Position numbers and translations under genes: made by a program. Source: Bacillota bacterium (GTDB lineage Bacteria > Bacillota > Clostridia > Oscillospirales > Oscillospiraceae). Taken from it: DNA of 64,000 nucleotides. Numbering within the stretch: the stretch's first letter is position 1; each line of letters starts with the position of its first letter. The DNA lies in the NCBI GenBank assembly GCA_023386265.1, contig JAEWKA010000005.1, positions 1-64,000 of the forward strand, read 5' to 3'. Of this stretch, positions 25,950 to 34,534 are shown piece by piece. The notes below the pieces were generated by a model, which was given only the letters and a program-made list of their open reading frames with translations, was not told where the DNA came from and did not search any database.

Positions 25950-27434
25950 TTATTGTTTCCCTTGAAAAACTGTGCTTGTATCCTTACACAAGTACTGAAC
26001 GGCCTTGCGCCCTGTTTCCAGAGCCACCGGCAGTCCTCCGGGACTTACTAGACGCTGTCCGGCGAAATAGACGTTTTGAATGCCTTCGGGTTTTGAAGGA
26101 TAGATAGCCTGTTTTTCGCCTTTGCCCGTTAAGGTCATCCACGAGCCTTTGTAGGAGCTCAGATATCGCTCATAGGTGAGCGGTGTAGCTACATCCCATA
26201 CAGCAATTTTTCCGGCAGTCTGAGGATATTTCTTTGCAAGAATCTCAATGAAGGCTTCTGCGAGCTTTTCTTTTTCAGCTTGATATGTACCGTTCTCTTT
26301 GCAGCCTTTCCAGAAGTCGTAGCTGTCTCCCGAGATGATTGAAGTGACGGCAGTGCAACCCTCCGGTGCGTAGCCCTTGTAGCCTGCATAGTTGCAGAGC
26401 CCCACATACGGCTGCTTAATGCTTCCGCACAGCAGAGGCTCATCGGGTACAAAGGCTATTCTTTCAGGCAAATCAGATAAATCAGCCTCTACACCCAGGC
26501 AGATAAAGGTGTCGAGCATGGGCTTTGTGCTTTCACGCATTTTTTCAGCCCAAGCTTCGTGGATGGGCTCATCGAACAATTTGTCTATTGCTACAAGAGT
26601 GTCCTGTGTAACGATTACCGCATCAGCCGGTATGTATTCGCCGCTAATTATAACGCCATTGGCTACGCCGTTTTTGACAGATACCTTGCTTACGGGCTTA
26701 CCGAATTGTATAGAACCGCCGAGCTTTTCAAAATTCTTTGCCATACGGTTTGCCATGGCGAGTGAACCGCCCAGGGGATAGCCTCCATCACCGGATGCAA
26801 GCGTTGCTAGAGTGAAAAGCAAGCCTGTCGCGGCATATTCGGGGCCAATAATGTTTTCAATGAAATGTTTTAAAATCGGGCTTTTAAATCGCTCGGCATA
26901 TTCCTTTACAGACTGCTTTCCATAATAAGACATGCGAGGAAATGCAGGCAGCATTTTTATAATTGAGGATATGGGCATGGAGGATTTGTTTTTTACCTTT
27001 ACACCCTTGATGTCCGTAACGGGCATAGCAACCTTTGAAAATTTCTTAATATCCATGCACAAGCTGTCGATTTCCTTTTTATCCTCAGGAGAAAGCTCAA
27101 GGAAATGCCTGCGGAGCTTCTCTACATCACGGTAGAGACAGGCTGTCTTGCCGTCGTATTCGAAGGTTAAAAACGGGTCGACATTATAAACGGGAACAGT
27201 GTAGTCCAATGCGCCAACTTCATGCCACAACTTATTCAAAGGGACTTCTTTAGATGACCCTGTAAGCCAGTGCATGCCGCCCTCGAACAGGTAACCTTTT
27301 CGACGCCAGCTTGTGGAGGCACCTCCGGGTATGGTGTGGCTTTCGTAAATTGTCACGTCAAAGCCGCTCTGACGGGCATAGATTCCTGCGGTAAGTCCGG
27401 CGATTCCTGCGCCGACGATAATAATTTTATTCAT
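25950..27434 (-). CDS. Phytoene-desaturase-like FAD/NAD(P) oxidoreductase
   Basis: A flavoprotein of 494 residues in the carotenoid isomerase/desaturase superfamily. The dinucleotide fold is at the start (IIVGAGIAGLTAGIYARQSG, then ESHTIPGGASTSW) and the FAD C-terminal motif is at the end (NVYFAGQRLVSPGGLPVAL). No phytoene synthase or other carotenoid gene is in this window, so the substrate is open; related clostridial proteins act on unknown lipids or retinoid-like compounds. The start overlaps the stop of the upstream TetR gene by 4 nt (ATGA), so the regulator and enzyme form one operon. Its end is only 2 bp from the convergent helicase end, with no terminator between. Confidence 0.82.
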   Translation of the reverse strand: MNKIIIVGAGIAGLTAGIYARQSGFDVTIYESHTIPGGASTSWRRKGYLFEGGMHWLTGSSKEVPLNKLWHEVGALDYTVPVYNVDPFLTFEYDGKTACLYRDVEKLRRHFLELSPEDKKEIDSLCMDIKKFSKVAMPVTDIKGVKVKNKSSMPISSIIKMLPAFPRMSYYGKQSVKEYAERFKSPILKHFIENIIGPEYAATGLLFTLATLASGDGGYPLGGSLAMANRMAKNFEKLGGSIQFGKPVSKVSVKNGVANGVIISGEYIPADAVIVTQDTLVAIDKLFDEPIHEAWAEKMRESTKPMLDTFICLGVEADLSDLPERIAFVPDEPLLCGSIKQPYVGLCNYAGYKGYAPEGCTAVTSIISGDSYDFWKGCKENGTYQAEKEKLAEAFIEILAKKYPQTAGKIAVWDVATPLTYERYLSSYKGSWMTLTGKGEKQAIYPSKPEGIQNVYFAGQRLVSPGGLPVALETGRKAVQYLCKDTSTVFQGKQ

Positions 27435-28012
27435 AATAATTTCCTCCTTATAATATCAACAACCCAATCACTTTCGGGAAAAGGCAAATCCGGACGCATA
27501 GCCATTTGTTCCGCAATACCTTGAATTGAGCTCCAATATGCAATTGCAAGCGCGTCTGGATTGCCTTCTCGAATGCTGCCGTTTTCCTGACCTTTTTGAA
27601 TAAGCAGGGAAGTCGGCGTATAAATATCAAAGCCGATAAGCATATCCTTCACGCTTTGCGGCGCCGCCTCGTTAAAGGACGCCTGACTCATAAGCACAAA
27701 CATTTTTGCAAAAAACGGCTCGGTTTTGAGAAATAAAAAAAGCTGCTCCGCGGTGTCCTCAAAGAATGCCAGCGGTTCCTTATCGGTTGGAGCAACGGTT
27801 TGCATGGGCCCCGAAATCCCGAGCTCTATTAACTCTTCATATAGGTTTTCTTTAGACTTGAAGTAGTGGAAGAGAAGCCCCACACTCATGCCAACGTGCT
27901 CTGCGATATCGCTTATTTTCGTCGCGGCATATCCCTTGCGGATGAAAAGGTCGAGGCCGGCATAAAGAATTTCATTACGTCGCTTTTGCTTTTGATCATC
28001 ACGAATACCCAA
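27431..28012 (-). CDS. TetR-family regulator of the adjacent oxidoreductase
   Basis: A regulator of 193 residues with the helix-turn-helix YAATKISDIAEHVGMSVGLL. The frame is open to 28063, but that region contains a consensus promoter and an operator, so it cannot be coding. I place the start at TTG 28012, 9 nt after GAGG, which gives a normal TetR N-terminus (DDQKQKRRNEIL). It is cotranscribed with the FAD oxidoreductase, and the palindrome over its own promoter suggests autoregulation. Confidence 0.85.
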   Translation of the reverse strand: MGIRDDQKQKRRNEILYAGLDLFIRKGYAATKISDIAEHVGMSVGLLFHYFKSKENLYEELIELGISGPMQTVAPTDKEPLAFFEDTAEQLFLFLKTEPFFAKMFVLMSQASFNEAAPQSVKDMLIGFDIYTPTSLLIQKGQENGSIREGNPDALAIAYWSSIQGIAEQMAMRPDLPFPESDWVVDIIRRKLL

Positions 28013-28030
28013 ATTGTTGAACCTCGATTC

Positions 28031-28048
28031 ATTGAACGTATATTCAAT
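28031..28048. promoter_or_regulatory. Probable TetR operator
   Basis: The inverted repeat ATTGAA-N6-TTCAAT is perfect and begins at the -10 element, covering the transcription start. The position is that of a repressor site for the TetR protein encoded just downstream. Confidence 0.6.
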
Positions 28049-28076
28049 ATATACCCGATGCAAATGAATTTGTCAA
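28048..28076 (-). promoter_or_regulatory. Consensus promoter of the TetR-oxidoreductase operon
   Basis: On the minus strand TTGACA (28076-28071) and TATATA (28053-28048) are spaced by exactly 17 bp. Confidence 0.75.
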
Positions 28077-28128
28077 GAAAAAAATAAACATTTTTTTAAT
28101 TATATTCAGCCTTGGCCAATCATTGACC

Positions 28129-28184
28129 GCAAATAATAGCAGAAATCCGCAATCGGTGAGATTGTGGACTTCTGCTATTATTGC
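28129..28184. terminator. Long hairpin between the ureidoglycolate-lyase-like gene and the TetR promoter
   Basis: The outer arms GCAAATAATAGCAGAA (28129-28144) and 28170-28184 pair with one bulge, and an inner stem TCCGCAATC pairs with GATTGTGGA. It follows the stop of the leftward gene by 7 bp. It lacks a T run directly after, so it may be an imperfect terminator or an mRNA-stabilising hairpin. Confidence 0.55.
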
Positions 28185-28191
28185 AATTTGT

Positions 28192-28686
28192 TCAGAGCTC
28201 TATTTTAATATAGTCCTGCTCTTCAAGAAATATCTTGTAGGTATCGGTCAGATAGGTTCGCTCGGGCAGGCAGATAAGCAATGTGCCGTCACCATGGAGG
28301 GGGAAAGGTGCGCCGTGCCAAGCGCCTGCGCGGAAAATTGTCATTGTGCCTTTCGGGATAATAAATGCCTCAAGCTTGTCGGGCTCCGGCACTCCGCCGT
28401 TTGCGGGACCTGCATACATCACCATGTCGTCATCAAAGGGCATCATGACCTCTGAGGCTTCGGAATGATACTCCACGTCACGAATCAGCATCTCGCGCGG
28501 ACCGACCTTCAGTGAACCGAAGGCAATGGTTGCGGAGGAAGCCATGGGCGCAAGAGCCATATCGCGGTGGAAGGTGCAGGGATAAGAACCGAGGCTGTAG
28601 GCGTCACCGGGGTCTGCAATATTCACAAGATAACCATAGGGCGCCCAGTTCTCCTGAGTCACAGGTACTGCTTTTATAGTTTTCAT
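28192..28686 (-). CDS. Ureidoglycolate-lyase-like beta-barrel protein at the Lsr locus
   Basis: A protein of 164 residues. The opening VTQENWAPYGYLVNIAD, the central FHRDMALAP and PFDDDMVMYAG, and the end with FRAGAWHGAPFPLHGDGTLL resemble the ureidoglycolate lyase family (a cupin-like double-stranded beta-helix). True allantoin genes are absent here. Start at ATG 28686 after AAAGGG; a GTG at 28692 is less likely. It follows a cupin and lsrK on the same strand, so it more likely acts on AI-2-derived or another sugar-like ligand. Function inferred from position only. Confidence 0.7.
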   Translation of the reverse strand: MKTIKAVPVTQENWAPYGYLVNIADPGDAYSLGSYPCTFHRDMALAPMASSATIAFGSLKVGPREMLIRDVEYHSEASEVMMPFDDDMVMYAGPANGGVPEPDKLEAFIIPKGTMTIFRAGAWHGAPFPLHGDGTLLICLPERTYLTDTYKIFLEEQDYIKIEL

Positions 28687-28698
28687 AGCCACACCCTT

Positions 28699-29049
28699 TT
28701 AATATTTGTAATTTTCCACTGATACCTTGTCAACTTCCTGGTAAGGCGCCAAAGTGGAGACCATTTTTATTGGCTTATCGCTCACGTTTATGCAGTAATG
28801 CACTTCACCAGGCTCAATATGAATGAAGTCGCCGGGCTTCATATGGTTTACCGTTCCGTCTACTACGATGTCCACTTCGCCCTCGATAATATAGAAATTT
28901 TCCTCCATCACATTGTGATAGTGGGCGTCGAAATCATCGCCGGGCATGAACTGCACGATTGCAAAATTCATACGCGGGCCTTTCATGAGATACTTCGGGC
29001 CGCTGTCGCCGAAGCGGTACTCTCTCTCATTTTCATTCAGAACAAACAT
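28699..29049 (-). CDS. Cupin-domain protein at the Lsr locus
   Basis: A single-cupin protein of 116 residues. The metal-site motif of cupin 1 is DFDAHYHNVMEENFYIIEGE and that of cupin 2 is PGDFIHIEPGEVHYCINVS, giving His, His, Glu and His ligands. ATG 29049 follows GGAGG; the codon at 29079 is rejected. It lies between lsrK and the ureidoglycolate-lyase-like gene, all on one strand with small gaps. No LsrG (ABM fold) is found in the locus, so this cupin is a candidate isomerase for phospho-AI-2; this is inference. Confidence 0.82.
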   Translation of the reverse strand: MFVLNENEREYRFGDSGPKYLMKGPRMNFAIVQFMPGDDFDAHYHNVMEENFYIIEGEVDIVVDGTVNHMKPGDFIHIEPGEVHYCINVSDKPIKMVSTLAPYQEVDKVSVENYKY

Positions 29050-29085
29050 GGCGTTACCTCCAGTAAAATATTTTTGCACGGCGGT

Positions 29086-30651
29086 TTATACGCCGGGTGC
29101 TCTCCACATATTTTTCGTTAATCCTCTGTCTGCGAGTCCAAGCTGAGCCGCATAGACCTCATGCCAAATGGGATACATTTTTTCATAAACTGCGTGATTT
29201 GCATGGTCGGGGGTGAAAGTGCGTTCAATTTTGGCAATGCGCCTCGCTGTTTCCGGAATATCTTTGTATATGCCAACGCCGTAGCCCGCGAGTATTGAGG
29301 CGCCGAGAGCGGTGGCCTCCTTAACAACGGGTACCTTTACAGGCATACCCATTACGTCCGCGAGTATCTGACACCACAGAGGGCTTTTTGAGGCGCCGCT
29401 AGCGAAGATTATCTCCGAAGGACGGTTGCCGGTGGCCTCCTCGACAAGATCCATGTGCCCTTTGGCAAGCATTGCGGTGTTTTCGAGTATTGCGCGGTAG
29501 AAGGTAAAGCGGCTGAACTTTTCGGGGTCAAGCTCAAAATTCGTGAAAGTAGGGGAGGCATGCTTCCAGTTGATGAAGTTCATCACGTCGGAAAAACAAC
29601 ACATCATTCCATAGCAGCCTGCGGGGATCTTTTCCGCTTCTCTATTCATAAGGTCGTAAGGATCTTCTCCAGTTTCCTCCGCCTGCTTCTTTTCGAGCTG
29701 GCAGAACCCGTCGCGGAACCAGCGCATGACAAGCCCTGGCTTGAATGCGAGAGCTTCATATTGCCAGACGCCGGGTACGGCGTGGCAGTTAACGCGCACG
29801 CGGCAGCCTTCGTCGGTTTTTCCGGTTGCGGTGTTAAATTCGTATTGCCAGAAGCTTCCGCCCAGAACCACCGCCTGATTGGGCTCTGTTGCGCCAAGAC
29901 CAATGGTTCCCAGCTGACAGTCACCACCGCCGACGACTACGGGCGTACCTTCTTTTAGTCCTGTTTGTTCAGCACCGACTGCACTTATGCCAGAAAGCAC
30001 GGTGCCGCATTCTACGACGGGAGGGAAAATGTCTCCGCGCAGACCGCATTTTATCGCGATGTCAGGATCCCAGGCGCGCTTTTGCAGATCTAATATTCCG
30101 GTGGTTGAACCATTTGAAGGCTCGACGGCGAGTTTTCCTGTCAGTTTATAGATAAGCCAGTCGTTGAACATTCCGAGCTTTGCTACACGCTTATATATTT
30201 CCGGCTCCTTGTCCTTTACCCACAGAAGGCGAGGCAGTGCGCCGAGAGCATAGGTTTCTCCGGTTTTGCTGTATATTTCCTTTTCGAGCAGCGGATCAAG
30301 CCCGATGAGCTTTGCGACCTCATCGTTGCTACGAGCATCGACGTTGGCACAGGCCCAAATTTCCTTACCGTCTGAGTCGTAGAGAACAATGCCCTCGCGC
30401 ATAGAGGTCGTTGACACCGCGGCGATATCCGCAGGTGAAATTCCCGTCTGCGCCAGTACGCCCTTTATACAACCGGACGCAAGACGCCAGTTATACTCCC
30501 AGTCGAAATTCATACTCCCGGGGTATCTCGGGTCTTCCTTGTGTTCCCATTCTTCCTGGACGCATCCAAGCTGCTTGCCCTGTGTGTCGAACAATACAGC
30601 ACGCACGCTGCCTGTTCCCGCATCCACGGCTAATAGATACCGGTCTGACAT
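29086..30651 (-). CDS. lsrK: AI-2 kinase, FGGY family
   Basis: A sugar kinase of 521 residues that in known Lsr systems phosphorylates AI-2 (DPD) and traps it in the cell. It starts at ATG 30651 after GGGAGGTG with the phosphate-1 motif LLAVDAGTGSVRAVLFD. Further motifs are VSTTSMREGIVLYD, VVVGGGDCQLGTIGLGA and the C-terminal EIIFASGASKSPLWCQILAD. The length and the N-terminal FDWEYNWRLASGCIK are as in LsrK. The neighbours lsrR and, divergently, lsrACDBF make the LsrK assignment much more likely than xylulose or glycerol kinase. Confidence 0.85.
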   Translation of the reverse strand: MSDRYLLAVDAGTGSVRAVLFDTQGKQLGCVQEEWEHKEDPRYPGSMNFDWEYNWRLASGCIKGVLAQTGISPADIAAVSTTSMREGIVLYDSDGKEIWACANVDARSNDEVAKLIGLDPLLEKEIYSKTGETYALGALPRLLWVKDKEPEIYKRVAKLGMFNDWLIYKLTGKLAVEPSNGSTTGILDLQKRAWDPDIAIKCGLRGDIFPPVVECGTVLSGISAVGAEQTGLKEGTPVVVGGGDCQLGTIGLGATEPNQAVVLGGSFWQYEFNTATGKTDEGCRVRVNCHAVPGVWQYEALAFKPGLVMRWFRDGFCQLEKKQAEETGEDPYDLMNREAEKIPAGCYGMMCCFSDVMNFINWKHASPTFTNFELDPEKFSRFTFYRAILENTAMLAKGHMDLVEEATGNRPSEIIFASGASKSPLWCQILADVMGMPVKVPVVKEATALGASILAGYGVGIYKDIPETARRIAKIERTFTPDHANHAVYEKMYPIWHEVYAAQLGLADRGLTKNMWRAPGV

Positions 30652-30689
30652 ATTCGCACCTCCCAAAAAGAATTAATAAGTATAGTATT

Positions 30690-30703
30690 GCACAATATTG
30701 TGC
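30690..30703. promoter_or_regulatory. Perfect 14-bp palindrome between lsrR and lsrK
   Basis: GCACAATATTGTGC reads the same on both strands and touches the lsrR stop codon. It could be an operator for an internal lsrK promoter; its half site TTGTGC is compatible with a SorC/LsrR-like helix-turn-helix. No second copy was found in the lsrR-lsrA intergenic region. Confidence 0.4.
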
Positions 30704-31623
30704 TATTCACCGTTTTTGGCAAGTACTGCTTCGGCGGTGTCTTCGTCTGTTATAAGGACATTGAGAAGTCCCGCGCGCAGAGCGCCCAGAATTGCGTCGA
30801 CCTTATTTACGCCTGCCGAAACACCGATGACCCTGTTCAGGGATTTCAGCGTCTGCAAAGGCGTGCTAATGAGGCGGCTGTCAAGCTCCGCTCCGACAGG
30901 CTCGCCGTTTTTATCGTAGAAATGACACAGCACGTCTCCGACGGCGTTCTGCATTGAAAGCAGACGGAAATCGTTTTTGGTTATCGTGCCGCCCTTGACT
31001 ACCGTTGCGTCGTCGTTCATTCCGCCTATGCCCACAACTGTTGCGGAGGCGAGCTTGTGCATCATCAGAACCTCCTGAACGGAAGGCTCGGCGATAATCG
31101 CCTTTGCCATTTCTGAGGACGAGACAACGAGGGGGGCCGGCATGAGGAATAGCTTCGCGTTGAATATACTGGATTTTGCTTCCGGAAGATAGCAGCTAAC
31201 ACCGCCGGAAAGAGAGATTATCGACAGGGTCTTTTCGGTGGTTGTTGCAAGATAATTGAGCACTTTGCCGAGCGTATAGCCGTAACCCATATTTATATAG
31301 TCGTTTTCCGAGGTGGATGATTCAATATACATAGCGGCGGCATATGCCACGTTTTCGGCTGCGCCCATACCGTTTACCGGTGAAGGTACAATAAATACAT
31401 CGCTGAGGCCCCAGGTGTCGGCCATTTTTTTCTCAATGTCGAAACGGCGGAAGCTGTCCTCCCTGAGACGGAAGCTGACAATGCCGCTCTGGCGTGCCAT
31501 ATCCAGAAGCTTCATTACATGTACGCGTGTGACTCCGAGCTTTTCTCCAATGCTCTGCTGCGTAAGTCCGCCGACATAGTAATACCACGCGGATTTTGCC
31601 ATGAGAATCTCTTCGTATTCCAC
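30703..31623 (-). CDS. lsrR: LsrR-like SorC-family transcriptional regulator
   Basis: A regulator of 306 residues. The N-terminal helix-turn-helix follows the SorC/LsrR pattern AWYYYVGGLTQQSIGEKLGV and TRVHVMKLLDMARQSGIV. The C-terminal sugar-phosphate-binding domain contains LSIISLSGGVSCYL, VVGIGGMNDDATVVKGG and AVGDVLCHFYDKNG. In known systems phospho-AI-2 binds this domain and relieves repression of the lsr genes. It is transcribed divergently from lsrA, with a 362-bp shared regulatory region, and is followed by lsrK. Confidence 0.85.
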   Translation of the reverse strand: MEYEEILMAKSAWYYYVGGLTQQSIGEKLGVTRVHVMKLLDMARQSGIVSFRLREDSFRRFDIEKKMADTWGLSDVFIVPSPVNGMGAAENVAYAAAMYIESSTSENDYINMGYGYTLGKVLNYLATTTEKTLSIISLSGGVSCYLPEAKSSIFNAKLFLMPAPLVVSSSEMAKAIIAEPSVQEVLMMHKLASATVVGIGGMNDDATVVKGGTITKNDFRLLSMQNAVGDVLCHFYDKNGEPVGAELDSRLISTPLQTLKSLNRVIGVSAGVNKVDAILGALRAGLLNVLITDEDTAEAVLAKNGE

Positions 31624-31985
31624 AAAATCACCTCAATAATTGATAGGGCGCACCATTTATGTAATATTATGCTACAATTGTCAGAATAAACAACAAATGT
31701 ATCGTGGCGCGACAAAAATCTTTTGTTATAAGCATAACAGCTCTCTCGGCTGATGTCAATATGCCGCTTGCTGATTTTCCGGCATAATGTCCATAAAAAT
31801 TCGAAAACCTCCGATTGTGCCCATAATAATTGCTGAACTAGGAGAAAATAAGAGACGTATTAAAAAAATCGGTAGATATATTGACAAACAGCGAATCATG
31901 ATTTATGATAAACAAAAAGAGGTCACGGGAACACACAAATGTCGGAACTTGTGACAATTATTCCAGCATTAAGGGGGGAGCACAA
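31624..31985. other. Divergent regulatory region between lsrR and lsrA
   Basis: A 362-bp region without a gene. It holds the lsrA promoter (31881-31909) and, on the other strand, a weaker candidate for lsrR near 31660-31690 (TTGTTT, TAATAT). A frame that opens at 31905 runs over the -10 element and is not coding. The element ATCAT-N5-ATGAT (31897-31909) overlaps the lsrA -10 and is a possible operator. Confidence 0.5.
31881..31909 (+). promoter_or_regulatory. Promoter of the lsrACDBF operon
   Basis: TTGACA (31881-31886), a 17-bp spacer and TATGAT (31904-31909) give a near-consensus SigA promoter about 75 bp before the lsrA start. Confidence 0.75.
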
Positions 31986-33509
31986 TTGATCGAAAGTAAT
32001 GGTGCACCAAAATTACTGTCTGTACGGGGAATAACTAAAGCCTTCGGCACCAATAGGGTACTAAAGTCTGTTGCTCTTGATCTTGAGCAGGGAGAGATTC
32101 TCGCGCTGATCGGCGGAAACGGTGCCGGAAAAAGCACGCTGATGAAAATAATTATGGGTATCTATCAACCCGATGGCGGTGAGATAACCATAAACGGAAA
32201 GACAACAGCGATGACAAAGCCGTCCGTGGCGCTTTCGTCGGGCATATACATGGTTCCGCAGGAGCCCATGCTGTTTCCGAACATGACGGTCGAGGAAAAT
32301 ATAACGATGGGCTTCAAAGAGAGCCAGCGTGAGCTGCGAAACCGGCTCAAAAATATAATGGAAGACATCGGCTGGAAATTTGACCTCGGACGCAAGGCGA
32401 GCAGTCTGTCCATAGCGGAGCAGACTCTGGTCGAAATACTTCGCGCACTCCTTCGCGAGGCAAAGATTCTCATTCTGGATGAGCCTACATCAGCGCTGAC
32501 CTTTGACGAGGTCGAAAGCTTTTTCCGAGTGATCGAGGATTTGCGCAAAAAGGGAATAGGCATCATTTATATTACGCATAGACTTGCGGAGGTTTTTGAG
32601 ATTGCTACTCACGTTTCAATTATGTGCGACGGTATCATAACGCTGCATGGTCCGGTAAGCGATTTCAACAGGGAAATGCTTGTTAAAAGCCTCATGCCGC
32701 CGAATGCAGAGCATGTCGAAAGCAAGGCTGCCGAATGTAAGATAATGGATTACGACGGGAAAAAGCCGGTTTTCGAGCTTCAAAATTTCAGCGGCTTCGG
32801 CTTTAACAATATTTCATTAAAAGTGTATCCAGGCGAAATTCTGGGCGTGGCGGGCGTTGTCGGCGCGGGACGCACCGAACTTGTCAGCACCATCTTCGGC
32901 AGAGACAAGGTTCTGGGCGGTCACGCGATTCTGGACGGCGCGGACATCACCGGAATGAAGACGAAGGATGTTCTTAAAGCAGGAATTAACTATGTACCGG
33001 AGGACAGATACCTTTACGGAATTTATGGTATCAGCTCTGTTGGAGCTAATATGTCGAGCGCAAGCCTTAACGACAAGTCACTCGGACGTTTCATTCTGAA
33101 TCGTAAGAATGAGCAGTCACTGGCTCAGACGTACATAGACAATTTCAGAATTAAGGTCACCGATCAGGAGCAGCTTATGAGTAGCCTCTCCGGCGGTAAT
33201 CAGCAGAAGGTCGTGCTCGGGCGTTCACTTTCCACAAAGCCTAAGCTCGTCATCATGGACGAGCCTACCCGAGGCATCGATGCCGCAGCGCGCGGAGATA
33301 TATACACCATTATCCAGAAGCTCCGTGACGAGGGAGTCGCAATATTGCTCGTCTCCTCGGACATGGAGGAAATTATCGAACTAGCCGACAGAGCGGTCTG
33401 CGTTTTCCAGGGAAGGATAAATGCCGAGCTCTGCAAGGAACAAATTACTCAGGATAACCTCACCTCCGCGTCATTCGGTGTGGTGACAGAAAAGGAGGGG
33501 GCAGTATGA
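31986..33509 (+). CDS. lsrA: AI-2 ABC transporter, double ATP-binding subunit
   Basis: An ATPase of 507 residues with two ABC cassettes, as in RbsA, XylG and LsrA. The first has Walker A GGNGAGKSTLMK and Walker B ILILDEPTSAL; the second has the degenerate GVVGAGRTELVST, the signature LSGGNQQKVVLGRSL and VIMDEPTRGID. I place the start at TTG 31986, 7 nt after GGGGGGAG; the longer frame from 31905 overlaps the promoter. It overlaps lsrC by 4 nt. Specificity for AI-2 is inferred from lsrB, lsrK, lsrR and lsrF around it. Confidence 0.87.
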   Translation: MIESNGAPKLLSVRGITKAFGTNRVLKSVALDLEQGEILALIGGNGAGKSTLMKIIMGIYQPDGGEITINGKTTAMTKPSVALSSGIYMVPQEPMLFPNMTVEENITMGFKESQRELRNRLKNIMEDIGWKFDLGRKASSLSIAEQTLVEILRALLREAKILILDEPTSALTFDEVESFFRVIEDLRKKGIGIIYITHRLAEVFEIATHVSIMCDGIITLHGPVSDFNREMLVKSLMPPNAEHVESKAAECKIMDYDGKKPVFELQNFSGFGFNNISLKVYPGEILGVAGVVGAGRTELVSTIFGRDKVLGGHAILDGADITGMKTKDVLKAGINYVPEDRYLYGIYGISSVGANMSSASLNDKSLGRFILNRKNEQSLAQTYIDNFRIKVTDQEQLMSSLSGGNQQKVVLGRSLSTKPKLVIMDEPTRGIDAAARGDIYTIIQKLRDEGVAILLVSSDMEEIIELADRAVCVFQGRINAELCKEQITQDNLTSASFGVVTEKEGAV

Positions 33510-34534
33510 AGCTTAAAAAAATGATGGGCAGAACCCGCTGGATTTCTAGCTTAGTCTTTCTTGTGGCTCTTTTTCTTATAGTCGGAAGCATAAACAGCTC
33601 GTTTCTAACTGCGGAAAGCATAATCAGCTGCCTTAATAACAGTGTTGTATACATGCTCCTTGCCGTCGGAATAGCTTTCGTAATCCTCTGCGGCGAAATA
33701 GATGTTTCAATCGGCGCGACGATGGGTTTAGCTGCCGCAATGGCGGGCACAATGGCTCAGAATGGTCAGAGCTTGGGCGTCATGATAATCTATGCTCTTA
33801 TTCTCGGCATAGCTGTCGGAGTGTTCAACGGCATAGGCGTCGCAGTCCTAGGTATCCCCTCGCTGATATTCACGCTCGGCGCCTGCGGTATCCTACGCGG
33901 AATCGTATATCTCTATTCAGGTGGACGTACGGTCGAAAACTTTGCCGGTAGTTTCACGTCTCTCAATAATACCACGGTCTTTTCCGGAATAACTTGGTTC
34001 TTTACCTTGGCTTTCGTAATCGTCATAGCCGTATATTTCATCCTGACATATACGAAAAGAGGTAAGTATTTCATTGCTGTTGGCGATAACATTAACGGCG
34101 CGATACTCGTAGGTCTGCCCGCAAAGCAGACTAAAATTGTGGCTTACATCATATCCGGCTGCTTTGCTGCCTTTGCAGGTATTATATTTGCCTCGAAATA
34201 TGGACAAGTCAATATCGTCGCCGGCACAGGTTATGAGATGTCGGCTATTGCGGCCTGCGTTATCGGCGGAATTTCGCTGACAGGCGGTCTTGGCGACGTA
34301 ATAGGTGCGATGATAGGCGCTGTCATAATGTCGTCGATTACGAAAATACTCGTTTTCCTCGGTTTATCTTCAGATTACAACAACACAATAACAGGCATCA
34401 TGCTCATAACGATAGTAGTGGTGGACGCACTGACACAGCGCCGTGCTGTCGAAAGTTCGAGGCGTAAGCGGCTTGCGGCAAGATCAGCCCCCAGCGCTTC
34501 ACCGCAGCCCTTGGCTGAGGAGGTGGCAAGATGA
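33506..34534 (+). CDS. lsrC: AI-2 ABC transporter permease LsrC-like
   Basis: A membrane protein of 342 residues of the RbsC/LsrC family with about 8-10 hydrophobic segments. Typical features are LCGEIDVSIGATMGLAAA, GVFNGIGVAVLGIPS, TRGKYFIAVGDN-like TKRGKYFIAVGDN and the cytoplasmic loop GGISLTGGLGDVIGAMIGA. It starts with the ATGA overlap after lsrA and ends with the same overlap before lsrD, so LsrC and LsrD are made in step and likely form a heterodimer. Confidence 0.85.
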   Translation: MKLKKMMGRTRWISSLVFLVALFLIVGSINSSFLTAESIISCLNNSVVYMLLAVGIAFVILCGEIDVSIGATMGLAAAMAGTMAQNGQSLGVMIIYALILGIAVGVFNGIGVAVLGIPSLIFTLGACGILRGIVYLYSGGRTVENFAGSFTSLNNTTVFSGITWFFTLAFVIVIAVYFILTYTKRGKYFIAVGDNINGAILVGLPAKQTKIVAYIISGCFAAFAGIIFASKYGQVNIVAGTGYEMSAIAACVIGGISLTGGLGDVIGAMIGAVIMSSITKILVFLGLSSDYNNTITGIMLITIVVVDALTQRRAVESSRRKRLAARSAPSASPQPLAEEVAR

